Part shown: positions 1 through 23,602 of the stretch, in pieces
Numbering within the stretch: position 1 is the stretch's first letter
Layout of the letters: every line of letters starts with the position of its first letter
The notes under the pieces: model-generated
What the model was told of the DNA's origin: nothing
Seen by the model: the letters and a program-made list of their open reading frames with translations, nothing else
The model's database searches: none
Origin: Amoebidium appalachense
Lineage: Eukaryota > Ichthyosporea
Direction: 5' to 3'
Assembly (NCBI GenBank): GCA_963693365.1
Contig: CAVNZM010000005.1
Location: 10,168,001-10,232,000, forward strand
Length of the DNA stretch: 64,000 bases
Position numbers and translations under genes: made by a program

Positions 1-53
1 CTACGGCCTCTCGTTGAATGTCTCTGAAAAGCCTTATAAATTTCATTTTCAAG

Positions 54-3780
<3,727 letters not shown>

Positions 3781-4968
3781 ATCTACATCTAGATTGGTGA
3801 CATCTGGATCTAGTTCTGGATCTAGGTTGGCGGGTGGATGGAGGTCTGGATTGGAGAGATGTGCGGTGGGTGGAATGGGGATTGAGATGAGATTTGAGGG
3901 GCGAAGGGAATTTGATCAGATGGTGATTTTTGTGTGCTGGTTGTAACCAATGGAGAATGCTTTGTAGATGCCTAGCATTTTGTTGGTGCGTGCGGTAAAG
4001 ATACTTTTGATGGTCTCTCTCTATAAATAATCCTCTCTCTCTGTCTCTCTATCTCTCTTTTTATAATCTTTTGTTTGTTCCTTATGTAGCTTGCGGCATC
4101 AATTACAAATTTGCGGTTTTTGGCCTTTAGGACTCAGGCCTCACGTATACTTTGCCAGAAAAACTCAGTGAGATATTCTTTCATTCAATCCCTTTGCAAA
4201 CGTTTGGCTCGACTCTTTGAATAATCTCATTTCATAACAAGGAACCATACACGGTGTTCTTCTTTCTCTTTTTCCTGTTTTCTTTCTTTCTTCTTCTTCT
4301 TTTTTTTTTTTTTTGGGAGGGGGTGGGGGGGGGGGGCTACACTGCCCGTCCGGCTGCATTGTTTCGGAATCGTGATATGATATATGTTAGAGGTGTGCGT
4401 TGGATTGTTCCGTATGTAGTGTTTGCCGATGCAGAAACGTTTATCGCAATGCACATAATCATGATACATACAATGATATCTTTCTTTCCTGTACAAGTTA
4501 GTAAGAGAGCCACCGTCACGATTGATGGTTCTATTTTGAAATTCATCTACTAGCCCACTGGTACCAGCTATTATGTAGGTGCTCATGACCGTGAGGTGCA
4601 ACTAAATAAATTAAATGTCGCCCTTCAATACGTTTGTGCACGTGGCCGCCAGAAGACCGAACCCTTCGGTCTTGAACATGATAAATAAATGGATGGGGTT
4701 TACGATGTATACTCGAGGCAAAGAGAGACCAGTCTCAGGTATGGGGGTTTTTGCTCGAAATATAGGCTTCTTAGGCTTGCAACACCATGTTGCATTTGTA
4801 TATGAGTGATGCAATCGATCAAGTCGACGGATCCCGCCTCACCCCTCAACACCTCCCGCATCCCTCGCCTCCCCCCTTCTCCCCCATCCCCTCCCCCTCC
4901 CCGCCCCCTCCCACCCCCTTCCCCCCTGCCCCCCCAAACCCACAAACACACACAAACACACGGTCGCA

Positions 4969-5036
<68 letters not shown>

Positions 5037-5037
5037 A

Positions 5038-5074
<37 letters not shown>

Positions 5075-6102
5075 GTATCGTGCACACACACACAGAGAGA
5101 GAGAGAGAGAGACTCTGAGAAGCCCAACTCAAGCCATGGCCTCAACCCAACACATTTCCTATAGCCTCCCCAGCCACCACCACACACACGCCCGCATGTG
5201 TAGTTGGTATTTTGTGACTTGTTGTTACATGCTTTATATTTACGGGAGCTGTACGTGTGTTTTCAAATCGGAATATTCTTTTTTTGGTCCTTTTGTCTGA
5301 GCACGTGTCCAAACTTCCCCGTTGTAAATGTACGCATTCGATGATCATGACACGTCACATTCCTCATGAACTGATAATAATTTACACTGCTACTACCGAA
5401 TCGGGCACTTATATTGTGATTCGAAAACGCTTGTGCCGACACGCTTGTTGCAATAACTATCGATGAAAGCAGAGTCGTGCACTCCATACATGACCATCGT
5501 TTTCAACATGTTGCCGCGCATAAAAAAAAAAATAAAAACAAAAATGAAAAACAAAAAAGAACATTTTGTACAGGCATCTTATTGGTGTGTCTCAATGACC
5601 TATATCGTATTATCCCTGCTAATTTTAACGGAAGAAAAAAGGTTTGCTCTGGACAGCCACAGGCGCCAGGCCCCGTCCCGTATATTTAACAGGCATAAGA
5701 GGAATATTGGTTTTTTCCGTCATACGGTACTATCTCGGTGAATGTATTTATCTTAAGCTCAAGCAGACAACGAATTTATATCAATGTGTGCTACAGTAAA
5801 CCTACTTTTTGATATATTCGGCAAGTAGAGGCAGGTGAAGTCAGCTAGAACAAATGACACAAAAACAAAGGCTTTGTCATGAAAGCGGAAAAAATAACGG
5901 GCATTTTTAACACAAGGCATGTCACTATACATGGGAGTCTCCAAATCTCTAATGTACTTAATCGATCGAGAAGGCGCAAGAAGAGGCAAGAATCCCGCCA
6001 ATCACCTGTGGCGGTTAGATTCCTTACATCATTATCGATCGACAATCGATTTGTCTTTATTTGATTAATCTCGCAGTCAAAAATAGTACCTTAATCCACT
6101 AT
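3781..6102. other. Convergent intergenic region between syntaxin and threonine dehydratase
   Basis: No gene recognised. It holds the putative syntaxin 3' UTR, a T-run followed by a G-run (about 4290-4336), a C-rich block (4853-4935), a (CA)n tract (4973-5071, interrupted near 5031) and a short AG repeat (5095-5112). Short ORFs here have no coding look. Confidence 0.6.
6056..6061 (-). terminator. Polyadenylation signal AATAAA for the threonine dehydratase gene
   Basis: TTTATT on + reads AATAAA on -, about 42 nt beyond the stop codon of the minus-strand gene. Confidence 0.5.
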
Positions 6103-6527
6103 TCATTGGGCCTTAACCTCCGTCTCCTTAAGGCCGGGGTGGTCGGTCTGCCACAGGATGCTATATTTAGCATCAATCAGGGCCTGCCGCAATTGGGCGG
6201 CGTGGTCCCAATCACGTGTTTCCACGACACACTTCACCTGCACGCTGAAAACGTCTGTGTCCAACCAGGCCCGCTCGTGGAAGATATCCTGCAAATTTTG
6301 ATTGGTTTGTTAGTTTTTAAAATGAGAGCATTGTCTCGAGATGTTTGCTAGTGGACTGATACGTAAAAACCACATGCGAGGTTTGAGAAATGCGTATCCT
6401 AGAAGACACCGAGAAAGCTAAGAAGGGAAAGTTGACGGCTTTATCGGGTGTGTGAATGAGAGTGAGAGTGAGAGTGAGATTGTCTTCGTGTCTTGGAAGA
6501 AGGGGGGGGGGGGGGGGGGGGGGGGGG

Positions 6528-6578
<51 letters not shown>

Positions 6579-8189
6579 GGGGGGGGGGGGGGGGGGGGGG
6601 GGAGGGGGGGGAAGGAGGGGGGGGGGGGGGGGGGGTGTTGAAGACGAACCTTGATACTGACTTCGCAGTTTCCAAGCAGCTCGGTCAGCTTTCGGATTCC
6701 TCCCGGCCGGTCACTGACGGTGGCCACAAACCGGCACAGGCGACCACTGGCAGCCTGAGGAATGCAAAAATGGGCAGATCGTGAGATTCAATTGGTAAAT
6801 CTCACGATTGGTTGACTAAGTGCAAAAGGTGGACAGGAATGCATCAAGATGCAAAACAAAAGATGAGAAAGGCAGGCAAATTGAAACAGGACAGGAGGAG
6901 AAACTAAACTCACCAATTCATAATGCAGAGATCTTGGAGAGAGAAAAAAATGGAAGGAGCTTGTCATCAAGCCTTATTGAGAGTGGTACTTGATCACATC
7001 ACATGACATAGAACGAAAAAGATAACAGAACCCGACAGAGATTTTCAGCTAGTCCTTTTCGGTAGTATCCAAACCACCAAAGAGGGAAGATAAACGGTTG
7101 TTTAATATAAACAATACCCTCTTGGAAAAAACCGTTGTTAAGCATAGACAGAACAAGGAAAGAGACACTCACCAAACCCCTATCGATGCACCTGCCCAGT
7201 ATGGTTGTGTCGATGTTTCCTCCACACAGCGGCATCACCACCTTCTTGCCCTTCAGGTCGTCGAGAAGCCCCTCGAGGCACGCGGCCAGACTGCGTGTGT
7301 GCAAACAGTGAGTTGACTGGGCATGCAGGAAGTGAATATGTAGTTGTAGCATGCAAAAAGTAAGGACCATGCATGCAGGCATGACTATATAATGTGCATG
7401 CAATACCTCACTGTGTGTGTATTCGGACGGGGATGAAAAATAACAAAAAAGCCGTGTGCAACATATCCTCAATGCTATTAGTGTGTGGGCATGTGGGTGT
7501 GTGGGTTGCTTGAGATGAGGTTGGGGGTTAAGGTTGGTGGGAAAGGCATGTGCGTTCGGGGTGATGAGTGAAGGGAGGGGTGGAGGTGGGGTGGAGGGGA
7601 ACTTTTTTTGGGGGGGGGGAGGGGGGGGGGAGGGGGGCGAGGGGTTTTTTTTTTTGGTGGGGGGAGGGGGAGAGTGGGAGGGGGGGGGGGGGGGGGGGGG
7701 TATGGGGGGCTCCAACACATACCCACAGGCGCCTGCACCCTCTACGACACACTTCTCCATCTCGACCAGATTGAGTACAGCCATGGCAATGTACTTCTCA
7801 CTGACCGTCAGCACACGATCTACTCGGTTCTTGGCTACCTCAAACGATCGCGCTGTAAAAAAAAAAAAAGAGAAATAGGTGGTTAGCAGGCGGCGATGTT
7901 TGTGTGTGTACATTATATATGACTTGACATGCTGCAGCAGAAGAAAGAAAGGGACAGGAAGTGAGGAGGAGAAGGGGGCGGGAGGAGCAGGTGAAAGGGG
8001 GGAGGAGGAGGAGGAGGAGGAGGAGGTGGTGGTGGTGGTGGTGGGTGGTGGTGGGGGGAGGGGGGGGGGGGGGGGGGGGGCTGGGTTGGGACGGAGGGTG
8101 GGGGGTGGGGGGGGGATCCCCGATATTTATTTCTGTATCTACGTGGTGGGTGGGTGTGTGTACGAGTATTTCGAGGTATTAAAGAAACA

Positions 8190-8224
<35 letters not shown>

Positions 8225-9204
8225 CTGGTAACTCACGTCCAACAGTGGGGACAGCCAAACCATCAGCCAGAGAGGAGACGGAGGGGGTTTCAACCACGTG
8301 ACCGGCCTTCATTGCAGCCGCAAAACTGGGGCAGTTCTTGGACTCAACGGCCTTAAGAGGAAAGAGAGGAAGGAGGGGTTAGAATGTGTTACATTGTTCA
8401 ATATAGACATGCACTACGGAAAACACAATGCAGACTTTGCAAAGCACACACTAAGAGTATGCATAATAAGTAGAAAGTCAAGTAGCCCATTCACAGGCGG
8501 GGGCGAAAGTCATCTAGAGAATCCGAATAGCGATTGATTCACCCTGCTTTACAAGCCAATGCAGACAATGCTTCACTGGGAGGAGGGGAGAAGGGGGTGG
8601 GGGGGGAGAAGGGGGGGGGGGGGAGGGGGGGAGAGAGAGAGAGAGAGAGACGGGAAAGGGGAAAGTCATGGTTCCCGGGTGATAGCAGTGTGTGTATGGG
8701 TGAAAGGGGGAGGGAGAGAGAGAATTTTGTATGTTTCGGGTGGAGGGCAGAGGTGGACCGTATCAGGGGGGTCCCGGGTGGGTGGGTGGGTGGGGGGGGG
8801 GGGGGGGGGGAAGGGGAGGCGGGGGGGGGGGGGGGGGGGAGGTTAAGGGAGGGTGGGGGGAGGGGGGGGGGGCGTAGGAGACTCACAATGACTTGAACCT
8901 CTGGGCGCATGTTCTTCATCACCAGAGCAATACCTAAAAGGGTTAATAGAAGTTAGCCGTGAGAGGGGCAATCTTTCACACCAGAAACAAAAACATTTGG
9001 CACTTTGCCCCAAGCAACACTCGATACCAGTACTCAGTTTACTTTGCAACCCACCTCACCTCCCCAAAGCACACACACACACACACAGAAACATATGAAA
9101 CTTCGTGCAGTCGATACTCATACTAAGTTTACCCGGCAATCACCCCTCCACCCCCAAACAAACACACACACAACCAAACACACCCACGTTATTCCCCTCC
9201 CCCC

Positions 9205-9237
<33 letters not shown>

Positions 9238-9528
9238 TTTCCCCTTCCTCCCCCCTCCCTCCCCCCCCCCCCCCCCCCTCCCCTCCCCCCACCCACCCAC
9301 CCACCCACACCCCCCCCCACACACACCTGCCAAAAGGCCGGCACCTCCAGTAGGCACGATGATTGCGTCGCAATCCTTCACCTGTTGCAGAATTTCAAGC
9401 GCCATCGTGCCCTGACCGGCAATAATCGCCTCGTCATCGTATCCGTTGATGTATTGGAGCCCCTGTTCGCTCGCCATCTGCATGGCCAATGTCTTGGCCT
9501 CGGCAATGTTGGCACCGTGGAGCTGTAT

Positions 9529-9570
<42 letters not shown>

Positions 9571-10449
9571 TTGTGTGTATGTACGTGTGTGTGTATACGT
9601 GTGTGTGCGGGTGTGTGTATGCCAAAGCGTGGGAGAGAGGAAGGAGAAGAGAAGAGGTAAGCGACTGCCCATACCACGGCACTATGAGGAGTACCTATGT
9701 TGTTCATGTGGACACACGTACACATGCGCTATGTACGATTATGTGCATGTTCGAAATATTGGTTGGTTGTTGAAAAGAAAGAGCATGAAATTTCTGAGGT
9801 TTAGCAGCAGGTATTGTATGCGGTGGCATTCAAGCTAAAAAGTAGCCCAGTGCCAAAAATAGCTGCACCCACCCACCTTCACGTTTGCGCCAAAGGCCCT
9901 GCACTTTGAGACCTTCATGATGGGGGCAGTCAGGGGCATCACCACCGTCACGGGAATTCCGAGCTGCAGACCGTGATAGGCCAAAGCCAGTGCGTGGTTG
10001 CCTAAAAAGCATACCAAGAGTCAGTGAAATTTGATCACCCTTAGATAAATTAGCTGTCAAAATGGAAAAAATACCAGGATGAATTGGGTGAATTGGGTGG
10101 GGGGTTTTGGGGGCGCGCCGGGGGGGAGAGGGGGGGGGGGGTCCAATAAGAAAACCACACAGTCATGACCATTGTAATTTCAAATCACTGCATTTAAGCA
10201 CAAAGCATAGCAAATGCATCGCCCAGGTGTGTCCCTGGAGAGTGGCGGCAAAAGGTAGGCAGGACTATAAGGTGGCAGACGGCTGTATGCAGTGGGGAGG
10301 GTGCCCTGGGCGGGGGCAGGGGGAGGGGAGGGGGGAGGGGGGGGGAAAGAGAGAGAGAGAGGGGAAGGCTTGGGGATGATCGGGGAAAAGGCGGAGGGGG
10401 TGGGTGGGTTGGGACGTACGTGCGTGTATGTGGAGGTGGGGTGGGGAGG

Positions 10450-10501
<52 letters not shown>

Positions 10502-11633
10502 CCGGAGAGAGAGGGGGGCGGGAGAGGGAGAGGGAGGGGGGAGGGAGGCGGGGAGGGGGAGGGGAGAAGGAAATACCTGCGGAGGCAGCAATGACTCCCA
10601 GCTTCTTCTGCTCAGCAGAAAGCATTTTGAGGGCGTTACGGCCACCACGCTCCTTAAAGCTGCACCCAAAAATCACACGCACATCAGTGGTTGCTTTAAT
10701 CACGTGGTCTTGAACTACGTGTTGCTGCCGGTTCCATTTCAGCTCATCTTTACTCTTTTTCTAAAGGTAGCCTTATGAGCAGAACCATCGGACGGACCGT
10801 GTGTGGGTGTGTGTGTGGGGGGGAGGTGGGGGGGAGGGGGGGGTTGGTTGGGATGGAGGGGGGAGGGAATTGGAGGAGGACGGGACAGGTGTTCATTACG
10901 TAGAAGGTGTGGGAATGTGGCTGGCAAAAGCAGAAGTTGCCTCTTTAAGGAAGCGTGAGGTGGTAAAGAAAAGGAAGCTCCGGAGAAGAGAAGGGCAGAG
11001 TAATAGAGGTGGTGGTGTTAAGTTTTTTTTTTTTTTTTGGGGGGGGGGGGGGGAGGTTGGGAGGGGCAAAGCATATGGACTGACCATCGGTTGTGGTGCG
11101 AAGGAACTCAGAACGGGCAGGTGAGGGCTTGACGGGGCTGTGGGGGGGTGGGGGGGGGGGGGGAGGGGGGCAGGGCACAAACCTTCCTGTGGGCAGACGA
11201 AAGTCCTGCTTGAAGTAGATGTCCATGCCCGTAAGCAGGCGCAGCTCCACAGATGCGCGCACACAGGGGGTGACCTGGATCTCATCTTGGATTCTGAGCT
11301 GTGCACTCACAACATCTGATGGTGGAAAACGAGAGATCAGTACACCGTTTTTCAAACAATTCCCTCGAGATCTTCCCCCCATTCCATCCGGGAGTTCAAA
11401 CCTCGTGCCCGCTCGCACACGCACAAGACACACACACCTTCGTACATACCCTTAAAGTGGACCTTGGAGGGCCTCGTGGCGTTTGGGGTGCCCGGCAGGC
11501 TCGAAGTGCTACTTGAGTTCGATAGTGTGGGTGTGAGGGTGACCGAGGCCTCCTTTACGGTGGAAACGTCAACAGGCGCGCAGCCATTTGTGGTGGATTG
11601 TGCCTCCATTGTGCTGTTGTCACCAAGAGACAT
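6103..11633 (-). CDS. Threonine/serine dehydratase (PLP-dependent) with C-terminal ACT domain, 11 exons
   Basis: Exons, 5' to 3' on -: 11633-11450, 11315-11183, 10659-10577, 10001-9877, 9522-9327, 8933-8887, 8351-8237, 7852-7723, 7290-7173, 6754-6650, 6288-6103. They sum to 1422 nt (473 aa) with matching phases at every GT-AG junction. It should deaminate L-threonine (or serine) to 2-oxobutyrate (or pyruvate). Visible marks: Schiff-base lysine about K108 in TGSFKERGG; SAGNHALA at 132-139; glycine loop [10 protein letters not shown] about 232; CGGNID before the C-terminal part. A single ACT-like domain (about 378-460, [14 protein letters not shown] ... [12 protein letters not shown]) resembles catabolic-type enzymes rather than the two-ACT biosynthetic ones. 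The first ~60 residues are Ser/Thr-rich with no clear targeting peptide. Introns carry G, C, GT and AG tracts. Confidence 0.95.
8379..8467 (-). repeat. Intronic C-tract-linked repeat, copy 2
   Basis: On - it reads GCATACTCTTAGTGTGTGC, then TTTGCAAAGTCTGCATTGTG, and ends AACACATTCTAACCCC. It lies in the intron between dehydratase exons 6 and 7, sense to the gene. Confidence 0.75.
9023..9157 (+). repeat. Diverged ~87-bp tandem duplication in dehydratase intron 5
   Basis: A block at about 9023-9073 (CGATACCAGTACTCAGTTTAC) recurs in altered form at about 9110-9157 (CGATACTCATACTAAGTTTAC). Each is followed by a short C/CA-rich stretch. Confidence 0.55.
10455..10500 (+). repeat. (GA)n microsatellite
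   Basis: Pure AG dinucleotides in the intron between dehydratase exons 3 and 4. On the sense strand this is a CT tract near the donor side. Confidence 0.95.
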
Positions 11634-12000
11634 TGTGTGGGTTTGCTGGAGAAACCTGAACTAGAAAGATCGGTGTCTCAGTGGAGCTTTTACTGAAAAG
11701 AGTAATGTGTGCACTTAAAATGGTGATGATTGAGTTGCGTGGGTGTGAAACGCCAATTTCTATCTATAGTAAGATCAAGAACCTAAATCCCTATGGTTTC
11801 GTACAACCAGTTACACTACACTGCCATGGACACACAGTGACACGATATAAGCGCGTATGTGCGTTACTGGGGTTGAAATTGGCATGAAGTGACCTTTTTA
11901 TTGACGGGGACTGTGCTTTAGCGTGAGTGACGAAATTGTGGCAAGCGACAGTTGAACTGGCCGCGACACGGCAAAACGGTGCTCTGTGTGGCCGCGATGC

Positions 12001-12017
12001 TGATTGGTTGACGTCAA
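12001..12017 (+). promoter_or_regulatory. Adjacent CCAAT (reverse) and CRE-like sites
   Basis: TGATTGG is followed by T and then TGACGTCAA. NF-Y binds CCAAT and bZIP factors bind TGACGTCA in eukaryotes; function here is inferred. The pair lies about 370 bp upstream of the dehydratase start codon. Confidence 0.45.
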
Positions 12018-13236
12018 ATCTTCCTACACTTCATCTGGCTAAGCAACAAATTTGAGATCACGGGCGAATTCCAATTTCAGTCCGGCGAAAATGGGATTTG
12101 CGTAGTTCGTAGCCATATTGCTCTGTTCTCAAATAGAACCATAATGTGAGTTTTATAGTCCTTTCAACATGATTGGTATATTAAAAACTGTTTCTCGCCT
12201 AGGCGACTACGTACGCTCAACGACGACGCTCAAGTCACATCATATGATAATGACGGTTCGTCACATTGAGTATCTAGATAATTTTCACACTGTGTTCAGG
12301 TATCTCAGTATGCACTTGCTACTCGATAACTCGCGAAGTTTTTATTGCCTTCTCTCTACTTTGTAAGTATACCGTGCATACTTGTACCTTTCCGTTGAAT
12401 AAATCCAGTCAAAAGAAAAAAATGACGGTTGCGGAAGTTGAAAAAGACCCCAGAATTTGAAAATATGCACAGCTATGGAGTTTCAGCGCAGAAGCTCCGA
12501 TTCGATAACAGAAAGGACAGCGTGGCGTTATTGTCCAATCGTAGATTATCGCACACTGGAGATAGAATAATACCGAACCACAAAATACGCCTATTTTCGA
12601 GGAGAAAATGCAGGTAAAAACATGAACATATCAAAATATAAATTGTTTTGCATTTTGATGAATAAAACCGTGGGTTTGCATCTCTCTCTAAACACTGCTT
12701 ACGATAATGCTGTGATATTGATTATGCCGCAAAAAACGATTGGTTCCGGCCGCACCTCTACCAGTGCTCGCAAGTTGCCGTTCTACCGGTTGCTTTTTTT
12801 ATCTTTGGAATTTATTACCGTTTTTGGAAGGTCGTTAACCCAATCATAGTCGTCGATTTTCTACCTTATAGATCCGTTTGTTTGTTGTGAAAGTCTCGGG
12901 CCTGCCGCCTCACGAGTCAGTCGGTCTCAAAGCACTTGAAACCTTCAAGCTACAAACGAAAGTTAGAAAGCCTCCTAAATTCCAGCCGTTTTAGTTAGCC
13001 TACTACTATGATTACACCGTGAACGTGAAACGACGTGTAATTAGCGGCAAAAAGCTAGTTTTTCCAAATAGCAAAAGGATTTCCATCGTCGTTGACATCA
13101 AGAACTTTCAGGTCCCATGACAGTCACCGAAGAATGCGGAGCACCTGCGAGTGATAGTTTAGAGTAAACCTGCGCAATCCGCTGGTCTCAGAGGTGTCGT
13201 TGCTTTTTGTCTAGAGTTCTCAGTTAAGGTCTCAGC

Positions 13237-13245
13237 TATAAAATA
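13237..13245 (+). promoter_or_regulatory. TATA-box-like element TATAAAATA
   Basis: It lies only 7 nt before the ATG at 13252. If it is a true TATA box, transcription would start near 13265-13270, downstream of that ATG, so either this box or that start codon is not used as drawn. Confidence 0.35.
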
Positions 13246-13251
13246 ACGAAA

Positions 13252-21946
<8,695 letters not shown>

Positions 21947-21968
21947 TGTGATGAAGCCGACCATTTTC

Positions 21969-22013
<45 letters not shown>

Positions 22014-22489
22014 CCCTTTTTTTTTTTTCCTAGTAGCTGCATGTATAATCAAATCCCCTGGTTAACTTTCATGTTCCTGCCTTTCTTTCTTCTATTTTTT
22101 CTCTTTTTCTATTTTTCCTCTCTTTGCCCGATTTTCAGCCTCCTCCCATTCCAATTTCGATCAAAGTTCACCCGCCCCTCTCCTTTGCCGACCTAATGGT
22201 ATGTGTCATCTGTGGCTTTGTACGTCGGAGCACATAAATCCAGGACGTGGGGGATTTTCCGAAGGATAACTTAAATGCTGTAACAATTAAAAACCTCAGC
22301 AGGCTGATAACTTACAATCTAAATGTATAATAAAAAGGATGCCGACTTGCGATAGCAGAAATACCACACCTTTGCAATGCGAACGTGTATAGTATTGCTC
22401 ATGTGTGTGGGGGGGCTGGGGGGTTGGGCGGGGGGGATGTTAAGGGGAGATGGGAATACAACATGAAAAGAAACAAATTGCCACACCGA

Positions 22490-22541
<52 letters not shown>

Positions 22542-22549
22542 GTGTGTGT

Positions 22550-22580
<31 letters not shown>

Positions 22581-23602
22581 TGGAAGAGGGCTAAATGCAG
22601 GACACCGTACAAAGTGGAGGCTCACGGATCTGGACAATAAATAGTGTGTAAACCCGGATGGGGTGGGGTGGGGTGGTGTGTGTGTGTGTGTGTGTATGTT
22701 GTAGAGGGGAAATAGAGGGGAAATAGATGACACAGACTGATAAATAATAATAATCGGGCTGGTTGACCATATATTTATAGATTATACCGTGTACAAGTAG
22801 TGTAATAAGAACCAGTGAGCTTACAAGGGTGCTATGCAAAATTCAATAGCGTTAGCTAATCCGCGAATTTGCTAGGTCATAACTCGATAGCAAGAAGTAC
22901 TGATAGTCTTACATCAGATACCCTGACTTGTGCCATGCCCAGGGGCCAGGATTTTCCCAAAGCTTTTCCCAAAGTTTTTTTGGCAAATCCCAAACAATTT
23001 GGACCCTACCCACGGCCATCTAGAAACACTAGATGGCCGTGACCCTACCCCAGAAAAACAGAAATCGAACCCTGTTTGCGACATCACGATGAAACCATAA
23101 AAGGCAATTTCTACATCTGGCAAAATACTTGCAAAGAGGTGCAAAACATTAAGTGTAGATCATGAAACGTACGTTATCATCCTGCTGACCCTTACCGCTT
23201 TATTGCAGACAGGCAGAAGCAAAAGTCTTTAAACGCTCTATAACAAAAACCCGTATTTAATATATTTATGCTAATGAACTTATACTGTTCTACTCTTTGA
23301 TAGTGAATGTTTTCATGTCATCGACCCACTTACTTTTTTGCATCAAATAAAAGCGAGTTTATTCTGTTTTGCTGTACTCCAAGAAGCCGCTTTGATTGGC
23401 CCTTATTGATTGGCTCGATCGGCATCATGATTCTTCATTCTGTCCCCCCGCACCTTTTCTCCAGCTTGCACGGGCCAAAACGTAAAACGTGCACACATGA
23501 ACACTCTCATGCACACAGGTGTACATGTACTTTGAGTATAAGGCTCGTTTTCTTTGTTAGTAAACGATAGTTTGTAAACGTATACGCAGCTATAACGAGA
23601 CA
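21947..23602. other. Intergenic region between hydrolase-like gene and tandem-CBM21 gene
   Basis: Contains a C-run and T-run after the stop (21971-22028), a (CA)n-G-run block (22494-22572), a short GT tract (22676-22695) and a perfect hairpin at 23011-23041. Two TGATTGG motifs (23393, 23408) lie about 200 bp before the next start codon. No gene recognised. Confidence 0.6.
23011..23041. repeat. Perfect 13-bp stem hairpin flanked by direct repeats
   Basis: CACGGCCATCTAG, loop AAACA, CTAGATGGCCGTG. GACCCTACCC occurs on both sides of the hairpin. Confidence 0.8.

Larger units (their letters stand above)
11634..13251. other. Divergent intergenic/promoter region
   Basis: It separates the start of the minus-strand dehydratase from the plus-strand hydrolase-like gene and is almost free of low-complexity tracts. 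It contains a CCAAT plus CRE-like pair (12001-12017), another CCAATCA (12840-12846) and a TATA-like element (13237-13245). Its ORFs look non-coding. Confidence 0.6.
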
